A DNA stretch of 10,754 nucleotides. It comes from Sphingomonadales bacterium (GTDB lineage: Bacteria > Pseudomonadota > Alphaproteobacteria > Sphingomonadales > Sphingomonadaceae). The notes beneath the pieces are model-generated. The model was not told where the DNA came from, ran no database searches, and saw only the letters and a list, made by a program, of their open reading frames with translations. Positions 1 through 6,796 of the stretch are shown here, piece after piece. The DNA lies in assembly GCA_018067055.1 (NCBI GenBank), contig JAGPVK010000060.1, positions 1-10,754 on the forward strand. Direction: 5' to 3'. The position numbers and the translations under genes were made by a program. How positions within the stretch are numbered: the stretch's first letter is position 1; each line of letters starts with the position of its first letter.

Positions 1-153
1 TTCACTATCTGTGCAAACTGTGCGTCAATTCCGGACGCTATGGCTGAATATGTAAATTTCGGTCAACAAACACCGGATTACTGGCGCTAAACCTGAAGAA
101 ACAAGGTAAATGACATTGAAACTATGCCTTCCATGCACAAGCGTCACCCATAT

Positions 154-168
154 GCCTTAGCCTAAGGC
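154..168. promoter_or_regulatory. Perfect 15-bp dyad upstream of the parA-like gene
   Basis: GCCTTAG-C-CTAAGGC is a perfect inverted repeat with a one-base centre, ending 20 bases before the TTG start of the ParA-like gene. The octamer TATGCCTT occurs twice, at 123-130 and 151-158, the second copy running into the dyad. A -10-like CATAAT (169-174) follows directly, but no convincing -35 sits at the right distance. The arrangement suits an operator, for example for autoregulation as known for some ParA proteins. It could also form a small RNA hairpin (GCCTT/AAGGC) next to the ribosome binding site. The dyad is seen directly; its function is inferred. Confidence 0.35.
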
Positions 169-175
169 CATAATG

Positions 176-180
176 AAAGG
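176..180 (+). promoter_or_regulatory. Ribosome binding site that fixes a TTG start
   Basis: AAAGG lies eight bases before TTG at 189. An in-frame TGA at 174-176 rules out an upstream start. The next in-frame ATG (codon 47) would remove the Walker A motif. The TTG start is therefore the only standard choice that keeps the ATPase complete. Confidence 0.6.
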
Positions 181-188
181 TTCTGCTT

Positions 189-974
189 TTGGCCGTCGTC
201 GCTGTCTATAATTCCAAGGGTGGCGTCGGCAAATCTACTTTTGCCATCAATCTGGCATGGGAATCGGCTCAGCAAGGCCATCGCACATTGCTGTGGGAAC
301 TGGACGAACAGGGCGATAGCAGCTGGATGCTGTCCCCCGACGACTGGAACCGCCAAACCAACGCAAACCAGTTCATGCTTGGCTCGCGGGAGCTGTTGCA
401 GCAGATCCACCCGAGCAAATTTCTCGGACTGAGCCTGCTGGATGGCGATCAGAATATCCGGGCAACAGAAAATTTTCTGGTCCTTTTTTCCCGGCAACAG
501 AAATTATCGAAGCTGTTTGCCGAACTCGAAGAGAATTTCGACGTCATCCTGATCGACTGTCCACCCGGGTTCAGCGAAGCCAATCGCAAGGTGCTGCTCT
601 TCACACATCTCGTCGTGGTACCGGTCATTCCTTCGCCGCTTGCCGAAAGAGGATTGACCAAGATCCGCAAATTCATGACTTTGCACCGTGGCCATCATCC
701 CCCGATATTGCCGGTATTTTCGATGGTTGATCGACGCCGGAAAATGCACAATCTCGCGTTGACCGAAAAGCCGGATCGACCAGTCATCGATATGGCCAGC
801 GAAATCGAGCAAATGATCCACCGAAAATTGCCGATCGGTGCTTTTGCAGCGAAAAGTCGCAATGGTCTGGCATTTTCCAGATTGTGGAGCGGCATTGAAC
901 GAAAATTGCTGGAAATGATCGTGCTGAGAACGAAAGCCACGGGTGACGAGACCACCGCAAGCGAGCCATCATAA
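189..974 (+). CDS. ParA/MinD-family ATPase (orphan, TTG start)
   Basis: This 261-residue protein belongs to the deviant-Walker P-loop ATPases. These dimerise on ATP, usually bind the nucleoid or membrane, and position DNA, organelles or protein clusters. The deviant Walker A motif KGGVGKST is at residues 10-17, with signature Lys10. A switch-type ELDEQGD follows at about 37-43, corresponding to the family's DLDPQGN. Walker B, DVILIDCPPG, is at 118-127. Length is normal for a stand-alone ParA, with no N-terminal HTH of the plasmid P1 ParA type. No ParB, parS-like cluster or partner gene is next to it, and the downstream neighbour is convergent. Its cargo cannot be told from sequence: chromosome segregation is possible, but so are chemotaxis arrays, granules or division-site placement. 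The family call is firm and the role is unknown. Confidence 0.9.
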   Translation: MAVVAVYNSKGGVGKSTFAINLAWESAQQGHRTLLWELDEQGDSSWMLSPDDWNRQTNANQFMLGSRELLQQIHPSKFLGLSLLDGDQNIRATENFLVLFSRQQKLSKLFAELEENFDVILIDCPPGFSEANRKVLLFTHLVVVPVIPSPLAERGLTKIRKFMTLHRGHHPPILPVFSMVDRRRKMHNLALTEKPDRPVIDMASEIEQMIHRKLPIGAFAAKSRNGLAFSRLWSGIERKLLEMIVLRTKATGDETTASEPS

Positions 975-1027
975 AATAGCGCATGGCCGCTGGCATCCTG
1001 CGTGGTTGCTGCAAATTCCGGGCTATT

Positions 1028-2095
1028 TCAAGATTTTGCCAGCATGTTCTGCTCGATTGTCGCCAAGACAGATCCGAATGCACCATCCTCGCCAAAAGCA
1101 ATCCGTCCGCCAACCAGGGCAATGAACAGGACAAGAATGGCGAGCCAGATCAGGAATATGCCGCTGGTGATGCGCCAATTGCGGGGCGGCAATCCCTGCA
1201 CCAGAAACATGAATATCCCGGCCACGTTGATACAGACCAGATTTGTTGCGAGCAGGAACAGGGCTTTGAACCCAAGGACGGGATCGCCGCTGCCAAAGAA
1301 CAGGCCCGCAGCTGCGATGGGCGGGACCAGCGCCACCGCGATCATGACGCCAACCAGTGACAGCGATGCGCCTTGACTGAATGCCAGCACGCCAGCGGCA
1401 CCGCAGGCAAGGGCCAAAGCGATATCGGCAGGATGGACCATGGTGCGGTTTCTGAGTTCCGATACCAGTGGATTGACTTCGATGAACATCCCCAGCGCGA
1501 TCGTAAAAATCAGCGCCGCGAGAATCCCGACAACGAGCGTGCTCATCGCACGGCGACCAAGTTTTGCATCCCCAAGTGTCGCTGCCATCGCCATCGCCAT
1601 CGTCGGACCGAGCAGCGGAGCGATGATCATCGCACCGATGACCACGGCAATTTGCCCGCTGTGCATGCCCAGAGCCGCGATCAGTGCCGACAGGACCACC
1701 GTCAGCAGATAATTGGGACGAAGTTCGAGACTGGCTTCGATATCATCGTAAAGCTCGTTGGTGCTGATCCGGTCGCGGGTGAAGAAAATTTCCAATTTGC
1801 TGGGAGGCTTCTGGTCGGCGGACTGTACCGAGACGATTTCCTCCAGTTCGGGAATTTCCGGCAAAACCGCTTCGACCTGCAGGACCAGCACCGAAAAGCC
1901 GGTGATGTCCTGGAAATTGCTGTCGAGTTCCGCGATCAGCGATTCAATCGATCTGCTCGCCACCACACAGGAGAATTTTTCCAGACCACCCGGGACGGCT
2001 TCCTGCCAAAAACGGCTGCAATGATCAGCGATGATCGTACTCGTTCGCGACACTTCTGCGTCGGGTACGATTATTTCAACCAGTCTTGCCGACAT
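1028..2095 (-). CDS. DUF389 / TIGR00341-type integral membrane protein
   Basis: This 355-residue protein has a soluble N-terminal part (about 1-125) rich in acidic residues, then about seven hydrophobic segments near 127-144, 148-170, 185-205, 223-240, 245-268, 276-300 and 309-330. Two related conserved stretches, GAMIIAPLLGPTMA (154-167) and GVMIAVALVPPIAA (249-262), are typical of the DUF389 family (TIGR00341), which has no established biochemical role. The ATG at 2095 is preceded by a strong GGAGGG ribosome binding site. It lies 117 bases downstream of mltG on the same strand, so it may be a separate unit or be reached by read-through. Its 3' end faces the ParA gene across about 50 bases. 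Function is unknown; an inner-membrane transporter-like or sensor role would be a guess. Confidence 0.85.
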   Translation of the reverse strand: MSARLVEIIVPDAEVSRTSTIIADHCSRFWQEAVPGGLEKFSCVVASRSIESLIAELDSNFQDITGFSVLVLQVEAVLPEIPELEEIVSVQSADQKPPSKLEIFFTRDRISTNELYDDIEASLELRPNYLLTVVLSALIAALGMHSGQIAVVIGAMIIAPLLGPTMAMAMAATLGDAKLGRRAMSTLVVGILAALIFTIALGMFIEVNPLVSELRNRTMVHPADIALALACGAAGVLAFSQGASLSLVGVMIAVALVPPIAAAGLFFGSGDPVLGFKALFLLATNLVCINVAGIFMFLVQGLPPRNWRITSGIFLIWLAILVLFIALVGGRIAFGEDGAFGSVLATIEQNMLAKS

Positions 2096-2212
2096 CTAAG
2101 TTTCCCTCCGCCTGCGAAACGATTGAAATATAAGCCCATTCTTGCAACCGATTGAGTCGACTCGCTGGCGCCCATCCTCGGCTGGATCAAAAATTCACCA
2201 GCTGGTGGCTCG

Positions 2213-3184
2213 TCACATTTCTCCCCGCTCGCGCCGCAGGGCAAACCATTTTTCGACGTTGCGATTATGTTGTTCCAGCGTTTCGGCAAAAACATGGCCG
2301 CCCTTGCCATCGGCGACGAAGTAAAGTGCTTTGGTATCCGCAGGATTCAGCACGGCTTCGATCGACGCGCGGCCAGGATTTGCAATCGGCCCCTTGGGCA
2401 ATCCGACCATCGCATATGTATTATAGTCGTTGACCTGGGCAATTTCAGATTGGCGGATCCGGCGCCCCAGTGGCTTGCCACGGGTAATGGGATAGATGAT
2501 CGTCGGGTCTGCCTGCAGCATCATATTCTTGCGCAGACGGTTGCTGTACACACCGGCGACGGTTCGCCTTTCCCTGGCCAGGGCGGTTTCCTTTTCGACG
2601 ATTGCCGCCAGGATAACCGCTTCTTGCGGCGATTTGACGATCGTGTCCGGCGAGCGTTTCGGCCACAATTCGGCGATTGTGTCCTTCATCGCCTGTTGCA
2701 TGCGCAGCAGGACCGCTGCCCGTGGCTCGCCGCGTTCAAAGCTGTAGCTGTCCGGCAGGATAGATCCCTCCGCCGGCACCGGAATCTCTCCCTTGAGCAG
2801 CTTTTCGGCCATCAGCTTTTCATAGACGATGATCGACGGCGTGCCTTCCGGAATGGTGATCAGGCGCTGTACCGCTTTGCCGCCCTGCAGAATATCCAAT
2901 ATCAGGGCATTGCTCGCGCCGGGTGGAATTTCGAATTCTCCGGCCTTGATCGGCTCCGACCCACCGAGGATTTTCGCTCGGGTGAGGAAGGCATCGGCAG
3001 ATTTGATGACCCCTTCCGATTCCATGACCTGCGCCGCCATGGCCAGGCTCGAACCCGACTTGATGACGATCGTGCGCTGATTTTCCAGCGGACCACTGGC
3101 GTTCCAGCCATAGAGGAAATTCCCCGCCAGCAGGACTGCAATGATCGCCGCCGCCACCAATATCAGGCAACCGAGACGACGCAC
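2213..3184 (-). CDS. mltG: Endolytic peptidoglycan transglycosylase MltG
   Basis: MltG cleaves nascent glycan strands at the outer face of the inner membrane and is thought to set strand length by terminating elongation. The 323 residues start with a short cytoplasmic tail and one membrane anchor (about 5-24). A LysM-like part (about 35-125) follows, then the YceG catalytic domain. The active-site stretch AAIVEKET (193-200) includes the family's catalytic Glu within VEKET. LQADPT (223-228), YNTY..GLPKGPIANPG (254-271) and the HVFAETLEQHN end (297-307) are also family hallmarks. The start is GTG at 3184, only four bases after the fabF stop. An in-frame TGA just upstream excludes an earlier start, and no clear Shine-Dalgarno is visible, so translation is probably coupled to fabF. 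Linkage of mltG (yceG) to fab genes is common in proteobacteria. Confidence 0.95.
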   Translation of the reverse strand: MRRLGCLILVAAAIIAVLLAGNFLYGWNASGPLENQRTIVIKSGSSLAMAAQVMESEGVIKSADAFLTRAKILGGSEPIKAGEFEIPPGASNALILDILQGGKAVQRLITIPEGTPSIIVYEKLMAEKLLKGEIPVPAEGSILPDSYSFERGEPRAAVLLRMQQAMKDTIAELWPKRSPDTIVKSPQEAVILAAIVEKETALARERRTVAGVYSNRLRKNMMLQADPTIIYPITRGKPLGRRIRQSEIAQVNDYNTYAMVGLPKGPIANPGRASIEAVLNPADTKALYFVADGKGGHVFAETLEQHNRNVEKWFALRRERGEM

Positions 3185-3188
3185 GATA

Positions 3189-4445
3189 TTAGATGGCTTT
3201 CATGATGATGCTGGCATTGGTACCACCAAAGCCAAAGCTGTTGCTCAGCACGGCCTTGACCTCACGCTTTTTCGCAAAATGCGGTACCAGGTCCACACCT
3301 TCGCAGCCTTCGTCGGGATCGTCGAGATTCAGCGTCGGCGGGACAATCTGATCGCGAATGGCCAAACCGCAGAAAATGGCTTCGACGGCACCTGCGCCGC
3401 CAAGCAAATGACCGATCGCCGATTTCGTCGAGCTCATCGACATGGTCTTGAGATCATCGCCAAACAACCGCTTGACCGCCGCCAGCTCGATCGTGTCGGC
3501 CATCGTGGACGTACCGTGCGCATTGACATAATGGATATCGGCGGTGGTCAATCCGGAGCGTTTGAGCGCCATTTCCATCGACCGATAGGCACCGGTGCCA
3601 TCAGGATGCGGTGCAGTGACATGATAGGCGTCGCCGGACATGCCATAGCCGATCACTTCGCAATAGATTTTGGCGCCACGCGCCTTGGCATGTTCATATT
3701 CTTCCAGGCAGACGACGCCTGCGCCCTCGCCCATCACAAAGCCGTCGCGGTCCTTGTCATAGGGCCGGGATGCGGCGGTCGGATCGTCGTTGCGCTTGGT
3801 CGACAAAGCCTTGGCCTGAGCAAAACCGGCGATTCCAATCGGACAGATGGTCGCTTCCGCGCCACCGGCCAGCATCACATCGGCGTCATCGAGAGCGATC
3901 ATCCGCGCGGCATCACCAATACTGTGAGCGCCGGTCGAACAGGCAGTCACAACCGCGTGATTCGGTCCCATCAAACCATATTTGATCGAAACCTGGCCAG
4001 AAATGAGATTGATCAGCCGTCCGTGGACAAAATGCGGGCTGACCCGGCTCGGTCCGCGTTCGTATAATACGATCGACTCTTTTTCGATTCCCGGCAATCC
4101 GCCAATCCCTGAACCGATCGAACAGCCAGCGCGGAGCTTGTCTTCGTCGGACATGTCGGTGAGGCCGGCATCCTCGAGTGCCTGACCGGCGGCATCGATA
4201 CCGTAAATGATGAACGGGTCGACCTGGCGCTGAACCTTGTGGTCCACGCGCAGATTCGGATCAAACCCATATTCATGGTCCGCCGGCTTGACCTCGCAGG
4301 CGATATGACATTTCTGATCGGATGCATCGAAGCGGGTGATTTTGCCCGCGCCTGACTTGGAAGCCAATATATTGCTCCAGGTCGTTTCTACATCTCCGCC
4401 CAGCGGCGTTACCAGGCCCATTCCGGTTACAACTACACGGCGCAT
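3189..4445 (-). CDS. fabF: Beta-ketoacyl-ACP synthase II FabF
   Basis: FabF condenses malonyl-ACP with a growing acyl-ACP in type II fatty acid elongation in the cytoplasm. The 418-residue thiolase-fold protein has the Cys-His-His triad: Cys169 in VTACSTG, His310 in NAHGTST and His346 in KSAIGHLLGG (Lys341 is the usual conserved lysine). The closing NSFGFGGTN motif is at 402-410. Length matches FabF rather than FabH, and the Cys-His-His set separates it from the Cys-His-Asn FabH class. The ATG start at 4445 has AGGAGAGG just upstream. It is preceded by a terminator-like hairpin after acpP, so it may depend on partial read-through from acpP or on an unrecognised promoter. mltG follows four bases after its stop. 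Confidence 0.97.
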   Translation of the reverse strand: MRRVVVTGMGLVTPLGGDVETTWSNILASKSGAGKITRFDASDQKCHIACEVKPADHEYGFDPNLRVDHKVQRQVDPFIIYGIDAAGQALEDAGLTDMSDEDKLRAGCSIGSGIGGLPGIEKESIVLYERGPSRVSPHFVHGRLINLISGQVSIKYGLMGPNHAVVTACSTGAHSIGDAARMIALDDADVMLAGGAEATICPIGIAGFAQAKALSTKRNDDPTAASRPYDKDRDGFVMGEGAGVVCLEEYEHAKARGAKIYCEVIGYGMSGDAYHVTAPHPDGTGAYRSMEMALKRSGLTTADIHYVNAHGTSTMADTIELAAVKRLFGDDLKTMSMSSTKSAIGHLLGGAGAVEAIFCGLAIRDQIVPPTLNLDDPDEGCEGVDLVPHFAKKREVKAVLSNSFGFGGTNASIIMKAI

Positions 4446-4483
4446 ATCATGCCTCTCCTTGCGGGCTTCACCTGCCCGAAATC

Positions 4484-4528
4484 AAAAACGGCCACCGGTT
4501 CAGGACTTTCCTCCCGGGCCGGTGAGCC
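4484..4528 (-). terminator. Terminator/attenuator-like hairpin between acpP and fabF
   Basis: On the - strand a nine-pair stem forms between GGC-(T)-CACCGG (4528-4519, one bulged T) and CCGGTGGCC (4498-4490). The loop can fold further through AGGA/TCCT. The stem is followed by G and five T residues (4488-4484), then GATTT. This is the shape of an intrinsic terminator, yet it lies inside the fab gene string, about 70 bases after the acpP stop and 40 before the fabF start. The likely effect is partial termination, lowering fabF-mltG transcripts relative to acpP. Structure is read from sequence; termination strength is inferred. Confidence 0.6.
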
Positions 4529-4597
4529 GCTTTGCTGTTTTTCAGCGATCATTGGCCCCGAGGCGTGCCCTTTTTCCTGGCAGCACCTCAAAATCAA

Positions 4598-4834
4598 TTA
4601 ACCCTTGTTTTTGTCGATGAAATCGATGGCATCTTTGACAGTAGCAATTTTTTCGGCTGCATCATCAGGAATTTCAACGCTGAATTCTTCTTCAAACGCC
4701 ATTACCAGCTCAACGATGTCGAGGCTGTCAGCGCCCAGATCATCGATGAAAGCAGCTTCTTCGGTCACTTTGTCGGCTTCAACACCCAGATGCTCAACAA
4801 CGATCTTTTTTACGCGGTCTGCAGTCTCACTCAT
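4598..4834 (-). CDS. acpP: Acyl carrier protein AcpP
   Basis: AcpP carries the growing acyl chain as a thioester on a 4'-phosphopantetheine arm. The 78-residue acidic protein has the attachment motif [11 protein letters not shown], with Ser37 as the modified residue. The helix II/III acidic surface ([12 protein letters not shown]) recognised by partner enzymes is also present. Length and composition are typical of a housekeeping ACP. The ATG at 4834 has AAGGA a few bases upstream. It sits between fabG (115-base gap with a promoter candidate) and fabF (152-base gap with a terminator-like hairpin), so it can probably be made as a short independent mRNA, fitting ACP's usual high abundance. Confidence 0.98.
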   Translation of the reverse strand: MSETADRVKKIVVEHLGVEADKVTEEAAFIDDLGADSLDIVELVMAFEEEFSVEIPDDAAEKIATVKDAIDFIDKNKG

Positions 4835-4870
4835 GAGAGGTCCTTTTTGTTACAAATGAATTTCAATTTC

Positions 4871-4899
4871 GTCCTAGTGCGGTGGCGCGCGCCTTGCAA
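4871..4899 (-). promoter_or_regulatory. Candidate acpP promoter
   Basis: Reading the - strand, TTGCAA (4899-4894), a 17-base spacer and TAGGAC (4876-4871) form a sigma-70-like promoter in the fabG-acpP gap. The spacer contains the palindrome GGCGCGCGCC (4884-4893). A start about seven bases further on would leave a leader of roughly 30 bases with the acpP ribosome binding site. The -35 match and spacing are good; the -10 match is moderate. Confidence 0.5.
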
Positions 4900-4949
4900 G
4901 TGTCCGTGAAGTCGAAATCGCACCAGAGATGAAGTTTTTGGCAGAAGCT

Positions 4950-5693
4950 CTAAGAAATCATCGCCATTCCGCCATTCACGTGCAGCGTCTGACCAGTGAC
5001 ATATGAGGCTTCTTTACTAGCCAAATAGACCACGGCAGCACCAATATCGTCACCGCTCCCCATTTTTCCTGCCGGAATCTTGCGATTGATCTCTTCCTTC
5101 TGGGCATCGGTCAGCGCATCGGTCATCGGCGATTCAATGAATCCGGGAGCAACGCAATTCACCGTGATCCCGCGGGACGCCAGTTCCTGCGCCAAAGCCT
5201 TGGACATGCCGACAAGCCCGGCCTTCGAGGCGACATAATTGGCCTGTCCCGGATTGCCGGTGGCACCGACCACCGAACTGATCGAGATAATCCGGCCATG
5301 GCGGGCCTTCATCATCGGCCTTGCAGCGGCACGGATCAGGCGGAAGGCGGATTCCAGATTGACCCGGATCACATCGGAAAAATCCTCATCCGACATGCGC
5401 ATGGTCAGTCCATCGCGGGTAATGCCGGCGTTATTGACCAGAATGTCGAGCTTGCCGAGCTTTGCCACCGTATCCGGGACCAGTGCATCGACTTCTTCCG
5501 CTTTGGACAGATCGCAGGGCATGACAATATGTCCCTCGCCCGCCATGTCCGGAATCATCTCCATCAGCACGTGCCTGCGGGTACCGGAAAGCGCGATGGT
5601 CGCGCCCTGTGCGGCCAGAGATTTGGCGATTGCCGAGCCAATTCCGCCAGAGGCTCCGGTAACGAGTGCGGTCATTCCGCTTAAATCAAACAT
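4950..5693 (-). CDS. fabG: 3-oxoacyl-ACP reductase FabG
   Basis: FabG carries out the NADPH-dependent reduction of 3-oxoacyl-ACP to 3-hydroxyacyl-ACP, the first reductive step of each elongation cycle. The 247-residue short-chain dehydrogenase has the cofactor loop TGASGGIG (12-19), NNAG (87-90), Asn112, and the catalytic Ser140, Tyr153 and Lys157 (YVASK). The APGFIESPM motif (182-190) and the C-terminal YVTGQTLHVNGGM are characteristic of FabG within the large SDR family. Basic residues Arg39/Arg40 after the second strand fit NADPH preference. GAGGA precedes the ATG at 5693. It is 49 bases downstream of fabD, probably in the same transcript, and context supports FabG rather than a generic SDR. 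Confidence 0.96.
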   Translation of the reverse strand: MFDLSGMTALVTGASGGIGSAIAKSLAAQGATIALSGTRRHVLMEMIPDMAGEGHIVMPCDLSKAEEVDALVPDTVAKLGKLDILVNNAGITRDGLTMRMSDEDFSDVIRVNLESAFRLIRAAARPMMKARHGRIISISSVVGATGNPGQANYVASKAGLVGMSKALAQELASRGITVNCVAPGFIESPMTDALTDAQKEEINRKIPAGKMGSGDDIGAAVVYLASKEASYVTGQTLHVNGGMAMIS

Positions 5694-5742
5694 GCCAAAT
5701 TCCTCAAAAATTCCAGATGATATAGATCGAATGCTTCAGCGA

Positions 5743-6678
5743 CTACAGGCTCTTCAGAAAGGCTTCGATATCTGCCAGAGACACAAGACTGACGGTTTCG
5801 GCTTCAGGGGCAATCCGGCCGACCATTCCGGTCAGCACCTTGCCGCCAAATTCGACAAATTGCTCGACACCCGCTTCCGCCATATGGCCAACCGACTCAC
5901 GCCAGCGCACGGTGCCGGTGACTTGCTGGACCAGCAGGTTGCGAATGTCATCGACATCCGAGACCGGGGCTGCGGTGACATTGGCAAAAAGTGGAACAAC
6001 GGGCGGGAATATGCTGGCTTCGGCCAACGCTTCTTCCATGGCTTCCGCTGCCGGAGCCATCAGAGAACAATGGAACGGCGCCGACACCGGCAGCAACATG
6101 GCGCGCTTGATGCCATGATCTTTCGCCATCGCTATCGCCCGGTCGATCGCTCCAGCATGGCCGGAAATCACCACCTGAGTCGGATCATTGTCGTTGGCGA
6201 CGGTACAAATCTCGCCTTGTGCCGATGCATTGGCCAGCGCTGAGGCCTTTTTCACGTCGGCGCCCAGCAATACCGCCATGGTGCCTTCGCCCACGGGCAC
6301 CGCCTTCTGCATCGACAGACCACGCAATTTAAGCAATTCGGCGGTCGTCGTCAGGTTTAGGGCTCCGGCAGCGCACAGCGCGCTATATTCACCCAGGCTG
6401 TGACCGGCGACATAGCTGCACAGATCGCCAAGCGACTTGCCGCCATCTTTTTCCATCACCCGCAAGGTTGCGACAGCATTGGCCATGATCGCCGGCTGTG
6501 CATTTTCGGTCAGGGTCAGCTCATCGGACGGCCCCTCACACATCAGCTTGAACAGATTTTGCTCGAGCGCGTGATCGACTTCTTCAAAAACTTCGCGAGC
6601 GGTGCTGCTGGACTCGGCCAGCGCCTTGCCCATGCCAACCGCTTGGCTGCCCTGTCCCGGAAAAATAAATGCGCGCAT
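5743..6678 (-). CDS. fabD: Malonyl-CoA:ACP transacylase FabD
   Basis: FabD moves malonyl from CoA to ACP, supplying the extender unit for FabF-type condensation. The 311-residue protein begins MRAFIFPGQGSQ. It has the nucleophile elbow GHSLGEYSAL with Ser94, the carboxylate-binding Arg119, His203 in PFH, and Gln252 aligned with the conserved Gln of E. coli FabD. An in-frame ATG at 6762 would add 28 residues, but nothing in that extension looks conserved, and the GQGSQ motif normally lies about 8 residues from the start. The start at 6678 also has GGGGGT just upstream and gives the normal family length (E. coli FabD has 309). It is the first gene of the fab cluster and is divergent from the kinase-dehydrogenase operon. 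Confidence 0.95.
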   Translation of the reverse strand: MRAFIFPGQGSQAVGMGKALAESSSTAREVFEEVDHALEQNLFKLMCEGPSDELTLTENAQPAIMANAVATLRVMEKDGGKSLGDLCSYVAGHSLGEYSALCAAGALNLTTTAELLKLRGLSMQKAVPVGEGTMAVLLGADVKKASALANASAQGEICTVANDNDPTQVVISGHAGAIDRAIAMAKDHGIKRAMLLPVSAPFHCSLMAPAAEAMEEALAEASIFPPVVPLFANVTAAPVSDVDDIRNLLVQQVTGTVRWRESVGHMAEAGVEQFVEFGGKVLTGMVGRIAPEAETVSLVSLADIEAFLKSL

Positions 6679-6707
6679 ATCGACCCCCAGTTGCAAAATA
6701 TGATGCG

Positions 6708-6736
6708 GAATTAGGGACGATTGACCGGTCATGCAA
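6708..6736 (-). promoter_or_regulatory. Weak candidate fabD promoter
   Basis: On the - strand, TTGCAT (6736-6731) and TAATTC (6713-6708) are separated by 17 bases, which would give a leader of about 23 bases before the fabD ATG. The palindrome TGACCGGTCA (6722-6731) covers part of the spacer and could be an operator. The -10 match is poor, and a 10-bp palindrome in a gap this size can arise by chance. Confidence 0.3.
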
Positions 6737-6770
6737 GCGTCGCCGTTGCGCGGCAAAAGCATTGCGTAAT

Positions 6771-6788
6771 TTTAATCGTCCGATTAAA
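6771..6788. promoter_or_regulatory. 18-bp dyad, likely operator of the kinase-dehydrogenase operon
   Basis: TTTAATCG-TC-CGATTAAA is a perfect inverted repeat with 8-base arms and a 2-base centre, in the divergent fabD / phosphotransferase region. Its right edge is eight bases from the + strand start codon. A possible + strand promoter, TTGCGT (6762-6767), 17 bases, TAAACC (6785-6790), would place most of the dyad in the spacer and the transcript start at or next to the ATG at 6797. This is the normal position for a repressor site, for example of a TetR-type acyl-CoA-responsive regulator. The dyad is seen; the regulator is unknown. Confidence 0.5.
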
Positions 6789-6796
6789 CCGATCGG

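Noticed and set aside
1..90. Open + strand frame ending in TAA at 88-90 that could be the C-terminal end of a gene starting before the window
   Set aside because: Only 29 codons, no recognisable motif, and a second frame is also open to 55. It cannot be supported without upstream sequence.
974..1028. AAATAGC / GCTATTT inverted repeat between the convergent ParA and DUF389 genes, as a bidirectional terminator
   Set aside because: AT-rich seven-base arms separated by about 41 bases would not form a stable terminator stem.
1373..2155. Long + strand open frame (260 codons) opposite the DUF389 gene
   Set aside because: Antisense shadow of a well-supported membrane protein; its translation is rich in Arg/His/Gln with no recognisable domain.
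2154..2163. 10-bp palindrome GAGTCGACTC upstream of the DUF389 gene
   Set aside because: Short palindromes of this length are expected by chance in 10 kb, and no promoter is placed convincingly around it.
2189..2207. Palindrome CACCAGCTGGTG followed on the - strand by AATTTTT, as a terminator after mltG
   Set aside because: The usable stem is only four pairs with a four-base loop, too weak to call.
5239..6243. Long + strand open frame opposite fabG and fabD
   Set aside because: It lies antisense to two enzymes with intact catalytic motifs, crosses their boundary and has no family features.
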